Source: Clostridiaceae bacterium
GTDB lineage: Bacteria; Bacillota_I; Bacilli_A; Erysipelotrichales; Coprobacillaceae
Length of the DNA: 64,000 bases
Assembly: GCA_902363625.1 (NCBI GenBank)
Contig: CABJAS010000003.1
Location: forward strand, 248,001-312,000
Direction of reading: 5' to 3'
The notes under the pieces were generated by a model, which ran no database searches, had not been told where the DNA came from, and saw only the letters and a program-made list of their open reading frames with translations. Shown piece by piece: positions 27,231-35,555 of this stretch; the stretch's first letter is position 1; every line of letters starts with the position of its first letter. The position numbers and the translations under genes are program-made.

Positions 27231-27936
27231 AAAATGCTTATCGATCATTTTATTGATCGGTATATGGCAGCTTCTATCGATGCTGACAGCCAGAGAAGTT
27301 CTGCTGCCTCAGCCCATCCATGTTTTTACGAGAATCTACGAAATGCTGTTATCAGGTAAATTTTATGGAGCGGTGGCAACAACCCTTCTCCGTGCAAATT
27401 TAAGTTTTCTGATTGCACTTATACTGGGGATCAGCTTAGGATTGCTTGCCTCTTTCCATTCACAGATCGAGGCTTTCCTAAATCCTATTCTTTCCTTTCT
27501 GCAAACCATTCCGCAGATTTCCTACATGATTATTCTGCTTGTCTGGTTTGATCAGTTTATGTGTATTCTCATCATCATTCTTTTAATGACATTTCCGATC
27601 GTCTATCATAATATTCTGACGGGAATGAAAAACATTGATGCCAGTTTGATCGATATCATTAGTCAATACCAACACCCGATGCCGTTTTTGATCTTTAAAG
27701 TATACCTGCCGCTCATTAAGCCTTATATTTATTCGGCTATTGATGCGATTCTGCCTTTAAGCCTTAAAATCGGCGTGATGGCAGAGGTATTGATCCAAAC
27801 ACGAACCGGAATTGGTGCACAGCTTTACTTAGCACGCTTAAACATTGATATGACAGGTGTCTTTGCCTGGACAATCTGTCTTGTGATCTTACTGATGCTA
27901 GAAGTTAAAATCGTTCACCTAGGACTACGAAAGTAG
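27223..27936 (+). CDS. ABC transporter permease, SsuC/TauC-like
   Basis: A 237-residue permease with six hydrophobic helices and the EAA loop region near the middle (IIVYHNILTGMKNIDASLID-like motif). It pairs with the lipoprotein upstream, but no ATPase gene follows: the next gene is on the other strand after a terminator. The ATPase must be elsewhere or shared. The ATG overlaps the lipoprotein gene. Confidence 0.78.
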   Translation: MNKKCLSIILLIGIWQLLSMLTAREVLLPQPIHVFTRIYEMLLSGKFYGAVATTLLRANLSFLIALILGISLGLLASFHSQIEAFLNPILSFLQTIPQISYMIILLVWFDQFMCILIIILLMTFPIVYHNILTGMKNIDASLIDIISQYQHPMPFLIFKVYLPLIKPYIYSAIDAILPLSLKIGVMAEVLIQTRTGIGAQLYLARLNIDMTGVFAWTICLVILLMLEVKIVHLGLRK

Positions 27937-27944
27937 TCCTTTTT
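27922..27944. terminator. Terminator overlapping the permease stop codon
   Basis: GGACTAC, loop GAAA, GTAGTCC, then TTTTT; the TAG stop lies within the stem. It ends the hydrogenase/ABC operon. Confidence 0.85.
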
Positions 27945-28299
27945 ATGTTCCGAAATATTTTTGATAGGCACTTTCCATCTCTTCATCACTCATCCTTCTT
28001 TTTACAAACTGATCTAGTTCATTATAAGTGTAGTTTTCAAAAAGACAGCGTAAAATCAGATGTCGCTGAAAATAGGTAAAATCCCGACAATGATAATGAT
28101 GCAGTTTTAAATATTTTAAGAAACGCTGCTTTATTATATAAAAATCACTAAAGTAATCAGGCTGCTGATAAACATCACTCATGAATGCCGCATATTCCAT
28201 CAGATCCTCTTTCAGAAGTTTTAAATTCTGATATTTGCTTAATGTAAGTGAGAGCTGATTTAACAAAAAATCTAATGTTTCTCTCTCCAAATTTATCAC
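27943..28299 (-). CDS. Hypothetical protein, 118 aa
   Basis: Not recognised. The protein is predicted mostly helical, with many Tyr, Phe and Leu and an HHYHC stretch at residues 72-76, but no clear motif or membrane segment. GAGGTGATAAAT precedes the ATG. It converges on the hydrogenase operon and lies downstream of the acyl carrier protein gene, which has its own terminator at 28393, so it is probably transcribed separately. Confidence 0.55.
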   Translation of the reverse strand: MINLERETLDFLLNQLSLTLSKYQNLKLLKEDLMEYAAFMSDVYQQPDYFSDFYIIKQRFLKYLKLHHYHCRDFTYFQRHLILRCLFENYTYNELDQFVKRRMSDEEMESAYQKYFGT

Positions 28300-28392
28300 C
28301 TCAATTTACTTATTCCAAGCAATTAAGATATCTCCTTTAAAAAAGAGAGGATTGACTATTTCATGAATAATTATTTATATTTTATCGCTCAT

Positions 28393-28418
28393 AAAAAAAC
28401 ACCTATCTCAAGATAGGT
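28393..28418 (-). terminator. Terminator after the acyl carrier protein gene
   Basis: On the minus strand ACCTATCT, loop TG, AGATAGGT, then GTTTTTTTAT. Confidence 0.85.
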
Positions 28419-28426
28419 ATTCATGA

Positions 28427-28651
28427 TTATTGTCTTTTTGCTTCTACTAAGCGAATTAAATCACCGACTGTTTTAATTGTTAATAACTCTTCATCTTCAA
28501 ACTGTACATCTAAAGCTTCTTCCATTTGGAACACTAAGTCTACTAAATCTAATGAATCAATTCCAAGATCTTTAAAGTTTGATTCTTCTGTTAATGTTTT
28601 TCCTTTTAACTTTGGTTCCAAAACTTCTGTAATTTTTACTAAATAATCCAT
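28427..28651 (-). CDS. acpP: Acyl carrier protein
   Basis: A 74-residue acidic four-helix carrier. The phosphopantetheine attachment Ser33 lies in DLGIDSLDLVDLV. It carries growing acyl chains in fatty acid synthesis or a special acyl pathway. The ATG at 28651 follows GAGGTGAAAATA; the apparent GTG start at 28660 is part of that ribosome site. No fab genes are adjacent, so whether this is the main ACP cannot be told. Confidence 0.88.
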   Translation of the reverse strand: MDYLVKITEVLEPKLKGKTLTEESNFKDLGIDSLDLVDLVFQMEEALDVQFEDEELLTIKTVGDLIRLVEAKRQ

Positions 28652-28677
28652 TATTTTCACCTCTTAGACTTATTATA

Positions 28678-29076
28678 TCATTTTATTAAATAAAATAAAA
28701 CATCATCTAGTGCCTTCTTGCGTAAACGATAATAAGTAGAACGTGAATAGTATTCATTCCACCATTCTCTTTTATTCGGATTTAAATAATCCTTTTCGAT
28801 CAGCTGATAGATTTCTTTAGGCAAAGAAGCTAAAATTCCATCAATAAAAGTGACAACCGTTTCTAAGTTTTCTTTCTTTTCTATATAATTGATCATAGAT
28901 GTTTCTAAATGGTTATATGGGGCATGACGATCCTTGATGACATTATATTGAAGCTGTGGATAAAATTCCTTCTCATTAATGACTCTTAGCTGCAGCTGGG
29001 CTTTCTGATATTCTCGGATAATTCCCCTTAATAACTTATCTTTCTCTTTTAAACTCATTTTATCTAAATCTGTCAT
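28678..29076 (-). CDS. Conserved hypothetical, possibly MG284/MPN403-like
   Basis: A 132-residue soluble, basic, helical protein. The C-terminal RSTYYRLRKKALDDVLFYL resembles the last helix-turn-helix of sigma-like or ArpU-type regulators, and the general look recalls the small MG284/MPN403 family of mollicutes and Erysipelotrichia. The family name is a guess from memory. AGGAGGAT precedes the ATG; the acyl carrier protein gene follows 27 bases downstream in the same direction. Confidence 0.5.
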   Translation of the reverse strand: MTDLDKMSLKEKDKLLRGIIREYQKAQLQLRVINEKEFYPQLQYNVIKDRHAPYNHLETSMINYIEKKENLETVVTFIDGILASLPKEIYQLIEKDYLNPNKREWWNEYYSRSTYYRLRKKALDDVLFYLIK

Positions 29077-29127
29077 AAAAATAATCCTCCTAACGTAAAT
29101 ATTCTATACATTAGGAGGAATTACTCA

Positions 29128-29859
29128 TTAAAATGTAAAATTTTCTTTTAATTCGTCGATTTCTTCGTTGGTTAACCCAATCTTTACTAAATATTCCTGA
29201 CTGCTTCCATAATGATCACGCAAATGATTCAGCATTTTCATCATATATAATGGTTCTGAATACAGATAACGAACCTGTCCGGGTTCAAGCATCTTCTCTA
29301 ATTTTTCATTAATCTCCATATTATTTTCATAAGATTCAGAGTAATCTTTCACAATATCATATTCATGACATCCCGCTAAATCAAGAAGCAATGCGGCAAT
29401 AACTCCGGTACGGTCTTTTCCTGCTGAACAATGAAAAATAACACCATCATAAGGATATTGCACGAATGTCTTGAATACCTCTTTAATTGCCGGCTGAGCT
29501 TGATCCAATAAGACACAGTATAAATCTCCCATGTCTTTAAAATCCATGTTCTGAGGAACTAATACAGCATCTCCGCCACCAAACAGATCAATACTGTAAT
29601 ATTTAATGATATCGTCATCTATAAGGACATTAGGTTCCTTTTGACGTTCTGCTGAACTCCTCAGATCAATTACTGCACGCATTCCATAATCAATTAAATA
29701 TTGGCGATCTACTTCTGTTAAATTATCCATTCCCGCACAACGCACATATTTATGTGATTTTGTATAAGCCCCGCTCTGTGTTTCATATCCGCCTAAATCA
29801 CGTGTATTTCTTACAGACGTGATAGGCAGTAATCGCTCTTCCCTACTCATATATTGCAT
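29128..29859 (-). CDS. Tyrosine/serine protein phosphatase (PTP-like)
   Basis: A 243-residue phosphatase of the Y_phosphatase3 type (PF13350). The P-loop HCSAGKDRTG is at 143-152 with nucleophile Cys144 and Arg150. The N-terminal NTRDLGGYET is the usual signature of this family, and AVIDLRSSAER is also conserved. Start at 29859 follows GAGGTGAAACAT; the longer frame to 29919 has no ribosome site. Possible targets are phosphotyrosine proteins or phospholipids. Confidence 0.87.
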   Translation of the reverse strand: MQYMSREERLLPITSVRNTRDLGGYETQSGAYTKSHKYVRCAGMDNLTEVDRQYLIDYGMRAVIDLRSSAERQKEPNVLIDDDIIKYYSIDLFGGGDAVLVPQNMDFKDMGDLYCVLLDQAQPAIKEVFKTFVQYPYDGVIFHCSAGKDRTGVIAALLLDLAGCHEYDIVKDYSESYENNMEINEKLEKMLEPGQVRYLYSEPLYMMKMLNHLRDHYGSSQEYLVKIGLTNEEIDELKENFTF

Positions 29860-29901
29860 ATGTTTCACCTCAACATTCATTATACTATAAACATGAATAA
29901 A

Positions 29902-29924
29902 AAACGATGACAAAATCATCGTTT
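29902..29924 (-). terminator. Terminator after the GGDEF gene
   Basis: On the minus strand AAACGATGA, loop TTTTG, TCATCGTTT, then TTTATT. Confidence 0.82.
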
Positions 29925-29950
29925 CACATCTCTCATCCTGCTTCTGATTA

Positions 29951-32164
29951 TCATTTATATCTGTTTGCCCTCAATATAACATCCAATATATTGGAAATTA
30001 AAGATAGTGTGCTGACTTCCTCTTTTGTCCATAAACGACGTCCGGTACATTCATCAAATCTTACCAGTCCAGTAATCATCTTATCATCTTTAAAAGCACA
30101 TTGGAGGGTTGCTTTTACGCCTTGATTAATCAAAATTTCAGATTGTGCAGCCGGAAGCTTACGAGTATCACGACAATAGAAAGTATTATCTTGATCAAAC
30201 AGATTTGTGTATTCTTCCAACTGATCATAGTCAATAGATTGAAAATTCTCTTTTGTTGAAGAAGCTCCATCACTGTTCCACTCATAGGTCATTCTAAGCT
30301 GTTTTTCTTCTTTTATATTCTCATAAATGTAAATATGACCAATATCAAATTGTCTTCCTACTATTTTCATAACCATTTCAATCGCTCTATCTATATTACT
30401 CATCTGATAAAGGATACGGAAGACATAACGGGCTAAATTATCTGAGCTTCCAGCATAATGCTGCTCTGAATCAATCATGGATCCTAGTGAGGAAGCAACA
30501 GATAACTTAGATTCTTCTAAGATACTTTGATCATAAAGAACATAGCTGTTTTTTCCATTCATCTTTGCTTTATACAATGCCTTATCAGCACATTGATATA
30601 ATTCTTCAAAGGTATTTCCATCATTAGGATAAACAGATATTCCAATGCTGCAGCTTATTTTCATTCCCCTTTTATCCTGCTCAAAAAGAAGATTAAACAT
30701 TTTAAGCAGTTCTTCCGCTTTCTTTTCTGCGACTTCAACAGATGAAATATTTTTCATGAATATTGTAAATTCATCCCCTCCGATTCTTCCTGCTAAATCA
30801 GTTCCGTGAATCATCCTTTTCATTCCGGTGGCCATATCACTTAAAACAACATCTCCTATCATATGCCCAAAGGTATCATTAATATGTTTAAAATTATCGG
30901 TATCAATCATAAATAAGGCACTCATTGTTTTTGGCTTTTCAGATAGAAATTCCTTGATCTGAGTTTCTATAGCGTCACGATTATAAATCCCGGTCAATGC
31001 ATCTTTCTCTGCTTTATGCTGCAATTTTTCAATTTGTCTGCGTTCATTTGTAATATCCAGACCGATACTGTAGTAGGAAGGAATTCCATCCCAGCTGTCT
31101 TCTCCGCTGATATAGCATAGCGTTACTGTCCATAGACGTTCCTCTTTTGTACGAGTATATGCTCTTGCTTCAAGCAGAACATTCTCACCGGTTTTCTTCA
31201 TATCAGCCGCAAGTAATAACACACGCTTTAGATCATCAGGATGCATATAGGCACATTCATTATGAAGTTCTTCTTCAAACTGTTCATTAGTATAACCAAT
31301 CATATCTAAAAATATCCCATTATGCCAAAGTACAGTTTTACAGTCCCTTGCATCAATTCGGCTCATTCCTGCTGGCACAGTCTTTAAAATTGCCTCTCGC
31401 TCCTGATCCTTTTTAGCGAGTTTAAATTCTTCACTGTACATATCATGAGATAATTCTATTCTTGCTTTATGTCCATACCAATCCAGCATACGGTCTTTAA
31501 TCATAAAAGTACGATTTAAATTCGGATTATAGAACTCCCAATCATAAGATTTTTCCTTTGTTAAACGGGAATTCGTACAAAACGGGCAAGGACTCGACCT
31601 GCCTTGAATCGCTTCATAGCATTTTCTGCCAATCAGCTGACTTTGACTGACCTGTAAGGTATCGCACGAATGCTTATTCACATAAAGTAAATCATATGTA
31701 TCCATATCACTGATATAGACATTCCCCGCATACTCTGCCATCATCCATTCAAAATTATTTGTTCGCTCTTCTTTGATTTCTTCCAATCTATTTTTCGATT
31801 GAACGATATCATCTATATTTGTATAAGTCAAATAGACAACCTCTGTTCCATCTTCTTCTTTTAGTAAAGCTACTGTCAATCTTACCCAAAAACAATTCCC
31901 TCTCTGATCAATGAATGTCTGATCATACGAGATCTGCTTTTGGTCATGACAGTCTTCTAGTTTCTTACTTATTTCCCCAAATTTAAAGCTATTCTTTTCA
32001 AAAATCTCTGTTAAAGCATCTGACTGTTCCTCGTATCCAAATAATGAATAAAAAAATGAATTTACTCCCAGCAAAGTAAGTTCTTCATTGAATAGATGTT
32101 TACTTGTTGGAACATAAGTCAATACTGCCATCATTTCATTCTCATTTAAGTTTATCCTTTTCAT
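29951..32164 (-). CDS. PAS-GGDEF-GAF diguanylate cyclase
   Basis: A 737-residue cytoplasmic signalling protein. PAS-like domains cover about residues 15-120, 135-235 (with SPCPFC, a Cys pair common in such PAS domains) and 250-375. GGDEF follows at 380-545, with RIGGDEFTIF near 460 and intact GGDEF residues, so cyclic-di-GMP synthesis is plausible. A C-terminal GAF-like domain occupies about 570-735, an uncommon position. No membrane segments are seen. No EAL or PilZ gene is in the window. A terminator follows the gene at 29902. Confidence 0.83.
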   Translation of the reverse strand: MKRINLNENEMMAVLTYVPTSKHLFNEELTLLGVNSFFYSLFGYEEQSDALTEIFEKNSFKFGEISKKLEDCHDQKQISYDQTFIDQRGNCFWVRLTVALLKEEDGTEVVYLTYTNIDDIVQSKNRLEEIKEERTNNFEWMMAEYAGNVYISDMDTYDLLYVNKHSCDTLQVSQSQLIGRKCYEAIQGRSSPCPFCTNSRLTKEKSYDWEFYNPNLNRTFMIKDRMLDWYGHKARIELSHDMYSEEFKLAKKDQEREAILKTVPAGMSRIDARDCKTVLWHNGIFLDMIGYTNEQFEEELHNECAYMHPDDLKRVLLLAADMKKTGENVLLEARAYTRTKEERLWTVTLCYISGEDSWDGIPSYYSIGLDITNERRQIEKLQHKAEKDALTGIYNRDAIETQIKEFLSEKPKTMSALFMIDTDNFKHINDTFGHMIGDVVLSDMATGMKRMIHGTDLAGRIGGDEFTIFMKNISSVEVAEKKAEELLKMFNLLFEQDKRGMKISCSIGISVYPNDGNTFEELYQCADKALYKAKMNGKNSYVLYDQSILEESKLSVASSLGSMIDSEQHYAGSSDNLARYVFRILYQMSNIDRAIEMVMKIVGRQFDIGHIYIYENIKEEKQLRMTYEWNSDGASSTKENFQSIDYDQLEEYTNLFDQDNTFYCRDTRKLPAAQSEILINQGVKATLQCAFKDDKMITGLVRFDECTGRRLWTKEEVSTLSLISNILDVILRANRYK

Positions 32165-32490
32165 CGCTGCACCCTCCCGAACTGCACTATTTTAAAAACC
32201 ATTCAGCTGTGTTTTTCAGTATTTTATGCAATCATATGCTTATGAATATGACGGCTTTTCTCACTTTATAATATATATTGAATCTGCAATGTATATACTT
32301 TTATTATACTTCTAAATATAAAGTTTTACTATCCTTATCCCGAATATACCATTAATAACTTTGACAATTATAAAACACAGCCTTGTCTTATGATATAGCC
32401 TCCTTAAAATAAACAATGTAAATATAACATTGAATATGGAAGAAATGATCATATCATGATAAGACTGTGTTGAATGTTTACTTATTAATA
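32165..32490. other. Non-coding gap between the GGDEF gene and proS
   Basis: About 325 AT-rich bases without a supported gene. It contains the structured element at 32373-32471 and AT-rich promoter-like sequence for the GGDEF gene (around 32260-32320), with no confident -35/-10 pair. A frame at 32312-32548 overlaps the proS end and looks spurious. Confidence 0.6.
32373..32471 (-). ncRNA. Long-range hairpin downstream of proS
   Basis: About 20 bases at 32373-32396 (starting AAACACAG) are complementary, with small bulges, to 32451-32471 (ending CTGTGTT). Inside lies a second perfect hairpin, CAATGT AAATATA ACATTG (32416-32434). On the minus strand the outer stem is followed by TTTTATAATT, so it may act as a bulky terminator of proS. 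A small RNA or a tiny inverted-repeat element are alternatives. Confidence 0.4.
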
Positions 32491-33927
32491 CTAATATGCT
32501 TTTGCAAAATAAACAATCTTCTTTGCTTCTTTTCCACAGTAGATACATTTGTCAGAATGTGCTTCGCCTTCAACTATGCAGCGCGTAGATGCTCCGGTTT
32601 CATCCTTGATCTTCTTTTCACACTCTTCATCGCCGCACCACATCGCTTTGATATATCCGCCTTTTGTTTCCAAAACTTCCTTGAACTCAGGATAAGTAGA
32701 AACAGTATGTGTATTGCTGTCACGATGTTTCAAGGCACGATCATACATTTCATCGTGGATCTGATTCATTAAATCCTGAACGATCTGTACTAAGTCTTCT
32801 GATAATGATCTAATCTGCTTAACTCCGTCATTACGTTTCGCAATGACACATTGATTCGCTTCAATATCTTTTGGTCCTAACTCAATACGTAATGGAATAC
32901 CACGCATTTCTGCTTCTGAAAATTTCCATCCCGGTGATTTATCACTATCATCAACCGCCACGCGAATACCTGCAGCCTTTAACTGATCTGCTACTTCGTT
33001 AGCTTTTTCCAATACCCCCGGCTTTTGCTGCTGGATAGGCACGATGATAACTTGTGTAGGAGCAATGCGCGGTGGCAATACTAATCCATTATTATCTCCA
33101 TGAACCATGATAATCGCTCCTAATAAACGTGTTGAAACGCCCCAAGATGTTTGATAAATATATTTTTGCTTTCCATCTTTATCTAAGAACTTAATATTAA
33201 AGGCTTTCGCAAATCCCTGTCCAAAATAATGAGAGGTTCCGGACTGCAATGCTTTTCCATCATGCATCAGAGCCTCAATTGTATAGGTTTCCTCTGCACC
33301 GGCAAATTTTTCCTTTTCGGTTTTACGCCCAGTGACCATCGGGATTGCCAAAAGATCTCTTGCTAGTTCATCATAAATATCTAAAATAGCTAATGTTTCT
33401 TCACGTGCTTCTTCTCTGCTGGCATGAATAGTATGCCCTTCCTGCCATAAGAATTCTGATCCGCGTAAGAAAGGTCGTGTCGTTTTTTCCCATCTGACAA
33501 CAGAACACCACTGATTATATTTTTTTGGTAAATCACGATATGAATTTACTATTTTTGCGTAATGTTCACAAAACAATGTTTCTGAAGTCGGTCGTACAAT
33601 AAGTGGTTCTTCCAATTCATCCAAACCACCTTTTGTAACTACTGCACATTCCGGTGCAAACCCTTCTACGTGATCTGCTTCTTTTTGCAATAGTGACTGT
33701 GGGATCAACATTGGCATATAGACATTTTCATGTCCGGTCTGCTTGAAACGCTGATCTAAATAGCTTTGAATTCTTTCCCATAATGCATACCCATAAGGAC
33801 GATAAATGATAAAGCCTTTGATACTTGAATAATCCATTAATTCTGCTTTGCGGCAGACATCGGTGTACCATTGAGCAAAATCAACTTCCATTGCGGTTAT
33901 TGCATCGTTTTTCTTATTGTTTGCCAT
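32491..33927 (-). CDS. proS: Prolyl-tRNA synthetase, archaeal/eukaryotic type
   Basis: A 478-residue class II synthetase. Motif 2 is [22 protein letters not shown] and motif 3 ends in the [16 protein letters not shown] region. The C terminus has the zinc-like extra domain with two Cys pairs (WCGDEEC and [10 protein letters not shown]) ending in YFAKAY, which defines the eukaryote-like form; the editing INS domain of bacterial ProRS is absent. No T-box leader is visible upstream. Confidence 0.92.
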   Translation of the reverse strand: MANNKKNDAITAMEVDFAQWYTDVCRKAELMDYSSIKGFIIYRPYGYALWERIQSYLDQRFKQTGHENVYMPMLIPQSLLQKEADHVEGFAPECAVVTKGGLDELEEPLIVRPTSETLFCEHYAKIVNSYRDLPKKYNQWCSVVRWEKTTRPFLRGSEFLWQEGHTIHASREEAREETLAILDIYDELARDLLAIPMVTGRKTEKEKFAGAEETYTIEALMHDGKALQSGTSHYFGQGFAKAFNIKFLDKDGKQKYIYQTSWGVSTRLLGAIIMVHGDNNGLVLPPRIAPTQVIIVPIQQQKPGVLEKANEVADQLKAAGIRVAVDDSDKSPGWKFSEAEMRGIPLRIELGPKDIEANQCVIAKRNDGVKQIRSLSEDLVQIVQDLMNQIHDEMYDRALKHRDSNTHTVSTYPEFKEVLETKGGYIKAMWCGDEECEKKIKDETGASTRCIVEGEAHSDKCIYCGKEAKKIVYFAKAY

Positions 33928-34009
33928 ACTTTCTCTCCTTTAATAATACATGTTATATCTTACCAAAAATCCTATTAAGATACAATATCCTTTCTATGCC
34001 CCATAACAA

Positions 34010-34031
34010 AACATGAGGATCACCTCATGTT
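34010..34031 (-). terminator. Terminator after the TPM gene
   Basis: AACATGAGG and CCTCATGTT around ATCA, followed on the minus strand by TTTTGTT. Confidence 0.8.
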
Positions 34032-34033
34032 TA

Positions 34034-35014
34034 TTAGTGTCTGCCTACTCCGCCCCCGCTGGAACGACCGCCTCCACTTCCTCTTGATCGACTTACTGAG
34101 GAAGAAGAGGGTGAGCTTGGTTTAGAGACAGGTCTGGAAATCGGCGAAGAAGCTCTGGTGCTGCTGCGCCTATGCGTCGTTGAACTCGATGACTTGACTA
34201 CTGGTTTAGGGGTATAGCGTGGTGTTTCTTCATAAATGATCGTTGTAGGTGTAACTGGTGGTGGTGTTTGTTTCTCATTCACCGGTCTTTTAGGTTTGCT
34301 CTTCTTGACCGGCGGTGCTTTTTCTTTCTCTGTAGAAATCACCGAAAGTTTTTTAGGCTCCACCAAGATTTCAGCACCTTCTAATTCCTTTAATGCTTTC
34401 TTATTTTTTTTAATACGATATGCCAATAAAATGACGATACCGCCCCATATTACACTCAAAAACACTTTGATCGGATAGGTAAGCTGAACCGTTTCCTTAG
34501 AAATAGAATAATAATAATTATCCAGTTTAGAACAAATGCTATTATAGGCACCCTCTATTCGGGTATCATAATTATTGCCATAATCAACCATATCGTTAAA
34601 TTCATAATTATATACGACATTGGAGAGGAATGAATCAGAAACAATCGATTTAATTCCATCCCCCTGCATAATCCAATAATCTTTTTGCTTAGTTACTATA
34701 AGAATCAATACTCCATTGTTCTTCTTTTCATCTCCAAGTCCCCAACTGTTGAACAGCTCATTGGCATAGTCTGAGACAGACAAGCCTTCGGTTGTTTCAA
34801 CCGTTACAACAACTACCTGTGCCCCACTTTGTCTTTCTAATTCTTTGCCCGTCGCATTAATCTGTGAAATCGTAGAAGAAGATAAAATACCTGCACTATC
34901 ATTGCAGTATTGTCCATTATCCTCAACAATTGCGTGGATTGGGGTTATCGTGACGATACAAATGAATAAACCGATTAGAATGATTATATATTTTTTCATT
35001 ATCTTATCCATCAT
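34034..35014 (-). CDS. TPM domain membrane protein (YgcG-like)
   Basis: A 326-residue exported protein. An N-terminal signal segment (IIILIGLFICIVTITPIHA) is followed by the TPM domain (residues 35-170: YCNDSAGILSSSTISQINAT, QSGAQVVVVTVETTEG, ILIVTKQKDYWIMQGDG). One membrane helix follows (185-200), then a cytosolic Lys/Pro/Ser-rich tail ending in SRGSGGGRSSGGGVGRH. It pairs with LemA as in many bacteria. The start overlaps the LemA gene end by four bases. Function is unknown; a role in membrane protein turnover or stress has been proposed. Confidence 0.83.
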   Translation of the reverse strand: MMDKIMKKYIIILIGLFICIVTITPIHAIVEDNGQYCNDSAGILSSSTISQINATGKELERQSGAQVVVVTVETTEGLSVSDYANELFNSWGLGDEKKNNGVLILIVTKQKDYWIMQGDGIKSIVSDSFLSNVVYNYEFNDMVDYGNNYDTRIEGAYNSICSKLDNYYYSISKETVQLTYPIKVFLSVIWGGIVILLAYRIKKNKKALKELEGAEILVEPKKLSVISTEKEKAPPVKKSKPKRPVNEKQTPPPVTPTTIIYEETPRYTPKPVVKSSSSTTHRRSSTRASSPISRPVSKPSSPSSSSVSRSRGSGGGRSSGGGVGRH

Positions 35015-35538
35015 GCAAATAATTCTGCATTCCCTTTCCCAACAATTTCTTTAAATATGAAAATCGGAAAATGAGTCAGTTCCTCGTTCCATTTCTTTGC
35101 CGCTTGATTATAATTCTCCTTTGAACGTGAAATCAGATCATAGGCAGAATAAAAGTTTTGATAAATCTGATTCAGCAAGCGATCATTTTCCACTACTGAC
35201 ATTTGTCCTACCATACTGATTTTAAGAGCATCAAACGAAGACTGCAGCTTAACAAAAGCAATGTATAATTCATGTTTAGCTGTGGTCTCATTAAAGATTT
35301 TTAAATCTGCTTCCAATTGTTCGATTAAGTTCTTATCTTTATTCTCATTCTTCGCTAAAACAATCAGGCTCGCTGCATACTGGGACTGACGTTCCAATTC
35401 CGGCTGAAGCTGCTGAACATAGATGGATTCGATTTGATCGCTTTTTTGTATAACGGCTTTACTTCCGCCTAAAAAGACAGCCGCCGCGATCATTAATCCC
35501 ATGATCATGGCGGCTGTTTTATAATTTTTAAAGTTCAT
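35011..35538 (-). CDS. LemA family protein
   Basis: A 175-residue protein with one N-terminal membrane helix (TAAMIMGLMIAAAVFLGG) and a long coiled-coil body, the LemA fold. The family C-terminal Phe-Pro signature is seen as THFPIFIFKEI. LemA and TPM proteins occur together in many genomes; here the genes overlap. Stop-start coupling suggests they form one complex on the outer face of the membrane. Confidence 0.75.
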   Translation of the reverse strand: MNFKNYKTAAMIMGLMIAAAVFLGGSKAVIQKSDQIESIYVQQLQPELERQSQYAASLIVLAKNENKDKNLIEQLEADLKIFNETTAKHELYIAFVKLQSSFDALKISMVGQMSVVENDRLLNQIYQNFYSAYDLISRSKENYNQAAKKWNEELTHFPIFIFKEIVGKGNAELFA

Positions 35539-35555
35539 TCGTGTTCACCTGCTTA

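Noticed and set aside
32312..32548. 78-residue reading frame overlapping the proS end
   Set aside because: It lies over proS codons and the hairpin region, has no homology that I recognise and no good start context.
33928..34016. T-box leader in front of proS
   Set aside because: Too short a leader, no TGGNACCGCG-like T-box and no antiterminator pairing seen.
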